A DNA stretch of 8,387 nt from Actinocrinis sp046724665 (GTDB lineage: Bacteria; Actinomycetota; Actinomycetes; Streptomycetales; Catenulisporaceae), in the NCBI GenBank assembly GCA_046724665.1, contig JBKOWZ010000018.1, positions 1 through 8,387 on the forward strand, read 5' to 3'. Position 1 is the stretch's first letter; each line of letters opens with the position of its first letter. Made by a program: the position numbers and the translations under genes. The notes beneath the pieces were generated by a model. That model did not search any database. It was not told the DNA's origin and was given only the letters and a program-made list of their open reading frames with translations. Shown here in pieces: positions 1 to 4,591 of this stretch.

Positions 1-288
1 GTCCCGATCCCGGGCGCCACGGTGCGTGTCGATGGGTTGACCATCACCGCGGAGTCCACCGAGGGCCGTCGCCGCCGCATCGGCACCGTGCTGGTGCGAC
101 CGGTTCCGGAGGACGACGAGGGCGTCGCCGAACCGGAGGAGCTGAACGGCTCCGGCTCCAGTTCCGGATCTGATGCCCGCTCAGCCGATACCGTGCCCGC
201 GCGCGCCGAGCCCACCGACCATTCCCGCAACGGTTCGCGTCCTGTTGACGACTTCGACCCGGTCAACACCGACGACACCGACAAGTGA
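1..288 (+). CDS. C-terminal end of a hemolysin-family (CNNM / CBS pair / CorC-HlyC) membrane protein, 5' truncated
   Basis: The reading frame is open from the first base and ends with TGA at 286-288, so 95 C-terminal residues are visible and the start lies outside the window. The first ~35 residues (VPIPGATVRVDG, then ITAES, then RRRRIGTVLVRP) match the typical end of a CorC/HlyC transporter-associated domain, whose last strand ends in an R-x-R-I-x-x-V-x-V pattern. Family members have an N-terminal four-helix CNNM membrane domain, two CBS domains and this small domain. They are linked to magnesium or cobalt transport or its regulation; the name hemolysin is historical. The remaining ~58 residues form an acidic, Ser/Asp/Pro-rich tail with no recognisable fold, likely a disordered cytoplasmic tail. 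The next gene starts 16 bases after the stop, so the two are probably co-transcribed. The family call is fairly firm; the transported ion is not known. Confidence 0.82.
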   Translation, partial: VPIPGATVRVDGLTITAESTEGRRRRIGTVLVRPVPEDDEGVAEPEELNGSGSSSGSDARSADTVPARAEPTDHSRNGSRPVDDFDPVNTDDTDK

Positions 289-304
289 CCTCCACGAGGA
301 CCCG

Positions 305-640
305 ATGACGACCGATGAGCTCGATCCGGAAGACGCGAAGATCATCACCCTGGCCCGTTCGGCACGTGCGCGCAACCGCGCCGCCGAGGGCGCGGCCGTC
401 CGTGACGCCACCGGGCGCACGTACGCCGCCGTGACGGTCGCGCTGCCCTCCCTGAAGCTGTCCGCCCTCGAAGTCGCCGTCGCGATGGCGGTCTCCTCGG
501 GCGCGGACCGGCTGGAGGCCGCGGCGGTCGTCTCCGAGTCGGTCGAACTCACCGACGCCGCCGTCGCGTCCGCGCAGGACCTCAAGGCAGGTGCGGTCTT
601 CCTCGCCGCACCCGACGGAACGGTTGTCGCCCGCCGGTAG
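305..640 (+). CDS. cytidine-deaminase-like protein lacking the catalytic zinc site (111 aa)
   Basis: The ATG at 305 has an ACGAGGA ribosome-binding sequence just upstream (294-300), which argues against the longer in-frame extension into the preceding gene. The opening MTTDELDPEDAKIITLARSA and the centre (GRTYAAVTVALPSLKLSALE) resemble the small protein that streptomycetes encode directly after the CorC/HlyC gene and that is often annotated as cytidine deaminase. Active cytidine deaminases need a C/H-A-E motif followed by P-C-x-x-C. Here the first motif is replaced by SALE (residues 53-56), the second is absent, and the protein contains no cysteine at all. It therefore probably keeps the fold (alternating beta strands and Ala-rich helices) without deaminase activity. 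A structural, regulatory or assembly role is possible but not shown by the sequence. It is probably in one operon with the preceding gene. Confidence 0.83.
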   Translation: MTTDELDPEDAKIITLARSARARNRAAEGAAVRDATGRTYAAVTVALPSLKLSALEVAVAMAVSSGADRLEAAAVVSESVELTDAAVASAQDLKAGAVFLAAPDGTVVARR

Positions 641-791
641 ATCGGTGGCATGGCGCAGGCTGTGGCGTCACGCGCTGCAAACTGGAAATCCGTCGATAAG
701 TACGTTTCAAGATGTCTACGGTTCTGCACGAAAGTGCGCATCTCGGTGGCGGTGCGGCTCGTCGGCGAACGTGGTGCCGTACGGTAACAAC

Positions 792-1985
792 GTGAGCGGT
801 GACGGATCCGACCGGTTCTACGGCGGGGCGGCGCAGTGGCCGGAGCACGACCCGCAACAACGTCAGGACATCACTCCTGACGCCGGCCCGCTGCCTCCCA
901 ACGTCTCTACCTACGGTCGTGGCGCGAAGACGGCCAAGCCGCCCAAGGCTCCCGGGCCGCCGCAGGCCGAGCGCGCCGGCGGTCGGCGGCGTTGGCTCCG
1001 CATCACCCTGATCAGCCTGCTCGCGCTGGTCCTGCTGATCGTCGGAACGCTGGTCGGCACGTGGCTGTGGGCGTCGTCGCGAATCACCAAGGTCGCCGCG
1101 CTGTCCGATTACAGCGGGCGTCCGGCGAAGGGCGCCGGGACCAACTGGCTGGTCGTCGGCTCGGACAGCCGCTCCGACATGACGGCGGCTCAGAAGGCGC
1201 AGTACCACACCGGTTCGAGCCAGGGGCAGCGCACCGACACCGTCCTGCTGCTGCACTACGGCGCGACCGGCCCGGACCTGATCTCGATCCCGCGCGACTC
1301 GTACGTCACCATCCCGGCCTACACCGACTCCTCCGGCAAGTCGCATTCGCCGAGCAAGAACAAGATCAACGCGGCGTACGCCATCGGCGGTCCGGTGCTG
1401 CTGACCAAGACGGTGGAGATGGCCACCGGCGTTCGCATCGACCACTACATGGAGATCGGCTTCCTCGGCGTGGTGAACGTGGTCAACGCCGTCGGCGGCG
1501 TGAACCTCTGCCTCGACACGCCGGTCAAGGACCACTATTCGGGGGCGAATCTGCCGGCCGGCTGCCAGACGCTCAACGGCCAGCAGTCGCTGGCGCTGAT
1601 CCGCTCGCGCTACTCGCTGGCCAACTCCGACATCAGCCGGATGGCCAACCAGCAGAAGTTCGTGTCCGCGCTCGCCAAGGCGGCGCTGCGGCCCGGCGTC
1701 GAGTACAACCCGTTCACGCTCTATCCGTTCCTGAGCGCCACGCTCGGGTCGATCGCGGTGGACAACGGCGCCGGCCTGTCCGATCTGATCAGCATGTCAT
1801 CGCACATGCGGCCGATCACCGGCACCGGCGGCACCGTCGGTACCGTGCCGATCAAGAACGAGGGCTACAACGTCTCGGGCGTCGGTTCGAGCGTGCTGTG
1901 GAACTCGGCCAAGGCGACCAAGGTGTTCGACGCGATCAACCACGACAAGGTCGTGCCGTCGGGGCTGCTCAACACGATCGGCTAG
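792..1985 (+). CDS. LCP (LytR-CpsA-Psr) family cell-wall polymer ligase
   Basis: This 397-residue protein belongs to the LCP family, whose members transfer glycopolymers from a polyprenyl-diphosphate carrier to peptidoglycan on the outer face of the membrane. Residues 1-64 are a Pro/Gly/Gln-rich cytoplasmic segment, followed by basic residues (RRRWLR, 65-70), one transmembrane helix (~71-93) and an extracellular LCP domain. Family motifs are in order: NWLVVGSDSR (118-127), RTDTVLLL (147-154), ISIPRDSYV (164-172) with the conserved Arg and Asp, KINAAYAIGG (191-200), and the substrate-site stretch with LALIRSR (267-273) and SDISRMANQQKF (279-290). Two cysteines (240 and 258) could form an extracellular disulfide. 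The start is uncertain: GTG 792 is chosen because it gives a normal LCP amino terminus, but no good ribosome-binding site precedes it, and GTG at 771 or 774 would add 7 or 6 residues. The 151-base gap upstream shows no clear promoter. The gene converges on the next one with a 30-base gap and no obvious shared terminator. Confidence 0.92.
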   Translation: MSGDGSDRFYGGAAQWPEHDPQQRQDITPDAGPLPPNVSTYGRGAKTAKPPKAPGPPQAERAGGRRRWLRITLISLLALVLLIVGTLVGTWLWASSRITKVAALSDYSGRPAKGAGTNWLVVGSDSRSDMTAAQKAQYHTGSSQGQRTDTVLLLHYGATGPDLISIPRDSYVTIPAYTDSSGKSHSPSKNKINAAYAIGGPVLLTKTVEMATGVRIDHYMEIGFLGVVNVVNAVGGVNLCLDTPVKDHYSGANLPAGCQTLNGQQSLALIRSRYSLANSDISRMANQQKFVSALAKAALRPGVEYNPFTLYPFLSATLGSIAVDNGAGLSDLISMSSHMRPITGTGGTVGTVPIKNEGYNVSGVGSSVLWNSAKATKVFDAINHDKVVPSGLLNTIG

Positions 1986-2015
1986 CGCCGAGGCACTGAA
2001 ATCTAGGGCACGCGC

Positions 2016-2636
2016 TCAGCCGCGGATCGCGGCCGTCAGCGACACCGCCGCCAGCGCCAGCATGACCAGCGCCGCGGCCCTGACGATCAGCTTGAGCGGG
2101 ATCAGGCGCAGCAGCGCCTGTCCGCCGAGGATGGCCAGCGCCGCCACCGACCACAGCGCCGCCAGCGAGCCCACGGCGACCGAGAGCCAGTCGTACTTGG
2201 CGGCGAGGTTGGCCGTGACGATCTGGGTCAGGTCGCCGAACTCCGCCACGGTGATGATGCTGAAGGCGGTGAGCACGGCGCGCCACGAGCCGTTGCCTGC
2301 GTTCCGGCCGCCCCGCTGGACCGCTTCCACCTCCTGTGCGACTTCTTCCTCGGCCTGCGCCTCGGCCGGATCGCCGCCGTGCCGGAGGATGAGCAGCGCG
2401 CCGATCAAGAACAGCGCGGAGATGATCGCTTCGAATACGCGGTGCGGCAGCAGCGCCAGCAGCGTGCCCGCTCCCAGCGCGATCCCGACCTGCACGGCGA
2501 ATCCGCCGGCCGCGCCGAGGAACACGTACCAGGCGCGGTAACGGGTCGCGAGCACCAGGCTGGCCAGCGCCGTCTTGTCGGGCAGCTCGGCGAGGAAGAC
2601 GACGCCGAACGTCGTCGCGGCGACGGCGGCGTCCAC
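2016..2636 (-). CDS. TMEM165/GDT1 (UPF0016) family membrane cation exporter
   Basis: The 206-residue protein is almost wholly hydrophobic, with about six predicted membrane segments in two homologous halves. These are joined by an acidic, Glu/Gln-rich loop at ~88-118. Each half carries the family signature E-x-G-D-[KR]-[ST] in a variant form: ELPDKT at 17-22 and EFGDLT at 132-137. Its acidic residues are thought to bind the transported cation. Characterised members (yeast Gdt1, human TMEM165, bacterial Mn exporters) move Ca2+ and/or Mn2+ out of the cytoplasm, often in exchange for protons. The bacterial role is most likely manganese efflux, but the substrate cannot be read from the sequence. 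The GTG start (complement of 2634-2636) is supported by a GGAAGGGGG ribosome-binding sequence on the minus strand (2647-2655), about 10 bases away. The small membrane protein gene lies 88 bases upstream on the same strand. I could not recognise a Mn riboswitch in that gap. Confidence 0.9.
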   Translation of the reverse strand: MDAAVAATTFGVVFLAELPDKTALASLVLATRYRAWYVFLGAAGGFAVQVGIALGAGTLLALLPHRVFEAIISALFLIGALLILRHGGDPAEAQAEEEVAQEVEAVQRGGRNAGNGSWRAVLTAFSIITVAEFGDLTQIVTANLAAKYDWLSVAVGSLAALWSVAALAILGGQALLRLIPLKLIVRAAALVMLALAAVSLTAAIRG

Positions 2637-2724
2637 CGGTCGGCGTCCCCCTTCCGCGTCCTGCGCATGGCCGTTACCGCAGCTGACTGCCTACGGGCGT
2701 TGATCCGCCGTCCAGTCTAGGTCA

Positions 2725-2946
2725 TCAATCGCTGTAGAACGCCCGCTTGACCGCGATCATGCCGATGACCACGAGCGCGACCGCGAGGCCGACGACGATC
2801 GCGATCGGCGCCGACGCGTGCTCCTGCGCGGCGAGGACGGCGGTGATCAGTCCGATGCCCGCGGCGGGCAGCACCGTCGAGCGCGAGAGGATGCGCGGTT
2901 GCGACTGCTTGCCGTCGTCCGCGGCGGGTGTGGGCTTGGTCACCAT
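2725..2946 (-). CDS. small two-helix membrane protein of unknown function (73 aa)
   Basis: I do not recognise this family. With the ATG at 2944-2946 the product has a polar, Pro/Asp/Lys-rich amino terminus (MVTKPTPAADDGKQSQPR, 1-18), a first hydrophobic segment at ~24-40, a short loop containing QEHAS (41-45), a second strong hydrophobic segment at ~47-66, and a short basic tail beginning KR. That is the layout of a small inner-membrane hairpin with both ends in the cytoplasm. An in-frame ATG at 3019-3021 would add 25 residues (MVFSEHFFRVPRS...), but that extension lacks a ribosome-binding site and its start lies at the edge of a perfect palindrome. The shorter start also has only a distant GGAG, so the start is unsettled. 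It is upstream of the GDT1-family gene on the same strand, so co-transcription is possible. A functional link is speculation. Confidence 0.55.
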   Translation of the reverse strand: MVTKPTPAADDGKQSQPRILSRSTVLPAAGIGLITAVLAAQEHASAPIAIVVGLAVALVVIGMIAVKRAFYSD

Positions 2947-3021
2947 GCGCCGAGCGTAGGACAGCTCCGCCTCGGACAGAAGAGAGCGCGGGACTCGGAA
3001 GAAGTGTTCGGAAAAGACCAT

Positions 3022-3050
3022 CGCCGCACCGGTGCGGCGGCGCGGCGATG
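3022..3050. repeat. GC-rich palindrome with overlapping inverted repeat
   Basis: Bases 3022-3039 form a perfect 18-base palindrome (CGCCGCACC followed by GGTGCGGCG). An alternative pairing overlaps it: CATCGCCGC at 3019-3027 is the exact reverse complement of GCGGCGATG at 3042-3050. It lies upstream of the small minus-strand membrane gene and could be an operator or an RNA hairpin in its leader. GC-rich chance dyads are common in such genomes, so the role is unproven. Confidence 0.4.
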
Positions 3051-3168
3051 TCTATTCAATTCAGCACTCCGGACGGCCGGTTCAGGGCCGGATGGTCCGG
3101 GGCCTGGGCTCCTGGGCGCGCCGTGCGCGGCCCCCGGAGTCCACCCTCGATTACGAGAGTGGCGGAGA

Positions 3169-3204
3169 TCACTAGATTTGTCAACTCGCGCAACAAACTA
3201 GTGA
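3169..3204. repeat. imperfect inverted repeat, possible operator between divergent genes
   Basis: The left arm TCACTAGATTTGT (3169-3181) and the right arm ACAAACTAGTGA (3193-3204) are reverse complements apart from one extra A in the left arm. They are separated by 11 bases. The element is AT-rich compared with its surroundings and sits between the minus-strand small membrane gene and the plus-strand desaturase gene, about 145 bases before the desaturase start. A TTGACA -35-like hexamer reads on the minus strand inside it (complement of 3179-3184), with no convincing -10 partner. An operator for an unidentified regulator is the simplest reading. A weak transcription hairpin is an alternative. 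Confidence 0.4.
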
Positions 3205-3237
3205 CCCACTTCTTCAGCCACAGCTCATGAGGCGGTC

Positions 3238-3267
3238 TTGGCTACGTTCAGGTTCATAGGCTACGGT
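3238..3267 (+). promoter_or_regulatory. candidate promoter of the acyl-ACP desaturase gene
   Basis: A -35-like TTGGCT at 3238-3243 is followed after 18 bases by a -10-like TACGGT at 3262-3267, an arrangement usual for the main sigma factor of actinomycetes. Transcription would start near 3274, giving a leader of about 75 bases. The -10 box lies inside the palindrome at 3261-3289. GGCTACG occurs at 3240-3246 and again at 3259-3265, 19 bases apart, overlapping both promoter boxes. Confidence 0.45.
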
Positions 3268-3289
3268 GGCGTAACTTACGCAACAGTAG
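3261..3289. promoter_or_regulatory. 29-base near-palindromic operator over the desaturase promoter
   Basis: The site is centred on C3275. The inner arms GCGTAA and TTACGC are perfect, and the outer arms begin CTAC and end GTAG; in total 12 of 14 positions per arm are complementary. Its size and symmetry suit a dimeric or double-dimer TetR-type repressor. It covers the predicted -10 box and the start point, so binding would be expected to repress transcription of the desaturase. Lipid-responsive TetR-family regulators commonly control desaturase genes in actinobacteria, but no regulator gene lies in this window and its identity is inference. Confidence 0.55.
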
Positions 3290-3347
3290 GGTGTCCCTGT
3301 GTACGCCCTGACCAGGGTTTTCACCTGCCTGACAAGGAGCGAGTACC

Positions 3348-4331
3348 GTGCCGCAGCAGACCGAAGCCAGCCGCGACGCCGACCGGGCGGACGATCTCGC
3401 GCTGCTGCACGAGCTCGAGCCCGTCGTGGAAGCGAATCTCAACCGTCATCTCGCCGTAGCGAAAGAATGGTTTCCGCACACGTACGTGCCGTGGAGCGCG
3501 GGCGAGGACTTCGACGGGCCGCTCGGCGGGCGGGCCTGGGAACCCGACCAGTCGAAGCTGGACGAGACGGCGCGTACCTCGCTCATCCTCAACCTGCTGA
3601 CCGAGGACAACCTGCCGAGCTACCACCACGAGATCGCGCTGGCCTTCGGCCGCGACGGCGCGTGGGGCACCTGGGTCCACCGCTGGACCGCGGAGGAGGG
3701 CAGGCACGGCGCGGCCATCCGCGACTACCTGCTGACCACCCGCGCCGTGGACCCGGTCGAGCTCGAGCGCGCCCGGATGACGCACATGTCCGCCGGCTAC
3801 GACTCGCCGTACGACCAGCGCGTCATCACCTCGGTGGCCTACGTCACGTTCCAGGAACTGGCGACGCGCATCTCGCACCGCAACACCGGCAGCTACAGCG
3901 GCGACCCGCTGTGCGACGCCCTGCTGGCGAAGATCGCGACCGACGAGAACCTGCACATGGTCTTCTACCGCAACCTGCTCGCCGCCGCCTTCGACGTGGC
4001 GCCGGACACGACCATGGCGGCGGTCCGCGACGTGGTCAAGGGCTTCCAGATGCCCGGCTCGACGGTGGAGAACTACACCCGCAAGGCGGTCAAGATCGCC
4101 ATGGCCGGGATCTACAACCTGCGCATCCACCGCGACGAGGTCCTGATGCCGGTGCTGCGTCACGTGAAGGTGCTGGAGCGCACCGACTTCGGCCCCGCCG
4201 GCGAGCAGGCCCGCGAGGAACTCGCCGCGCTGCTCGACTCGCTCGACGCCGGAGCCCGCCGCTTCGAGGAGAAGCGCGACGCGCACCTCGCCCGCCAAGC
4301 CGAGCGTGGCGCCAAGGTGCGCACGGCGTAG
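3348..4331 (+). CDS. soluble acyl-ACP desaturase (fatty acid desaturase type 2, ferritin-like diiron)
   Basis: The 327-residue protein belongs to the soluble stearoyl-ACP desaturase family, which uses a diiron centre, O2 and electrons (usually from ferredoxin) to put a double bond into an acyl chain carried on ACP. The diiron ligands of the family can be placed: E86 in TEDNLP, E117 and H120 in the EEGRH motif, E170 in FQELATRISHRN, and E200 and H203 in TDENLH. All six are present, so the enzyme should be active. WFPHTYVPW (41-49), with GEDF just after it, and the ISHRNTG stretch are typical of actinobacterial DesA-like proteins. It lacks a signal peptide and membrane helices, so it is cytosolic. 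The GTG start at 3348 is set by an excellent AAGGAG at 3334-3339, 8 bases upstream. It appears monocistronic, with its own promoter and palindromic operator. Double-bond position and preferred chain length cannot be inferred. Confidence 0.92.
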   Translation: MPQQTEASRDADRADDLALLHELEPVVEANLNRHLAVAKEWFPHTYVPWSAGEDFDGPLGGRAWEPDQSKLDETARTSLILNLLTEDNLPSYHHEIALAFGRDGAWGTWVHRWTAEEGRHGAAIRDYLLTTRAVDPVELERARMTHMSAGYDSPYDQRVITSVAYVTFQELATRISHRNTGSYSGDPLCDALLAKIATDENLHMVFYRNLLAAAFDVAPDTTMAAVRDVVKGFQMPGSTVENYTRKAVKIAMAGIYNLRIHRDEVLMPVLRHVKVLERTDFGPAGEQAREELAALLDSLDAGARRFEEKRDAHLARQAERGAKVRTA

Positions 4332-4389
4332 CAGCGTCTGGAGAGCCGACACGAAGGCCGCGCGGTCCTGCCCTCCTGCTTGTGAGCTC

Positions 4390-4427
4390 GTGAATATGGC
4401 GCTGTGAAGGCGCTGTGAAGTCGTGAA
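4390..4427 (-). promoter_or_regulatory. PHO-box-like direct repeats of TTCAC units
   Basis: On the minus strand TTCAC occurs four times in 38 bases (plus-strand GTGAA at 4390, 4404, 4415 and 4423), with a near copy, CTCAC, at 4382-4386. The two central units are an exact tandem duplication of 11 bases (plus-strand GGCGCTGTGAA at 4398-4408 and 4409-4419). Streptomyces PhoP sites are direct repeats of 11 bases built on GTTCACC, so the spacing and TTCAC core agree, while the bases after the core do not match well. Units at 4382, 4404 and 4415 are in 11-base phase; those at 4390 and 4423 are not. The position 165-200 bases before the secreted propeller gene fits a regulatory site. A chance tandem duplication is possible. 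Confidence 0.35.
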
Positions 4428-4431
4428 CCAG

Positions 4432-4483
4432 GGCAACCGTCGCAAAGCGCGTACGGGTACGTCCTGATTTCGTCACGGTTGCC
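4432..4483. repeat. 9-base inverted repeat enclosing a small dyad in the spacer before the propeller gene
   Basis: GGCAACCGT at 4432-4440 and ACGGTTGCC at 4475-4483 are exact reverse complements separated by 34 bases. Within the loop, CGTAC (4450-4454) and GTACG (4457-4461) form a second small dyad. There is no U-rich tail, so it is a weak candidate for a terminator of the desaturase gene. It could equally be paired operator half-sites for the downstream gene. About 33 bases further on, TAGCCT at 4516-4521 resembles a -10 box but lacks a recognisable -35 partner. Confidence 0.35.
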
Positions 4484-4591
4484 GGCGCACTCGGATCGAC
4501 CCGCCGACTTGGCTCTAGCCTCTCCTCCAGTGCGCCGTGCTGCCGGCGCCCGCAAGGCTGCTGCGAAACCGCTTCTCAGAGGGGGGAACCG

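Noticed and set aside
591..791. Longer amino terminus for the LCP protein
   Set aside because: It would overlap the deaminase-like gene by 50 bases and add a Ser/Arg/Trp-rich stretch unlike LCP amino termini.
2637..2724. Possible yybP-ykoY manganese riboswitch before the GDT1-family gene
   Set aside because: Such riboswitches do precede many genes of this family, but the 88-base gap lacks the GGGGAGUAG-type and ACAUACUC-type conserved elements as I remember them, and seems short.
3048..3230. Plus-strand reading frame of 60 codons (MSIQFSTPDG...)
   Set aside because: It has no ribosome-binding site, a Pro/Arg/Gly-rich composition typical of chance frames in GC-rich DNA, and it runs through the inverted repeat at 3169-3204.
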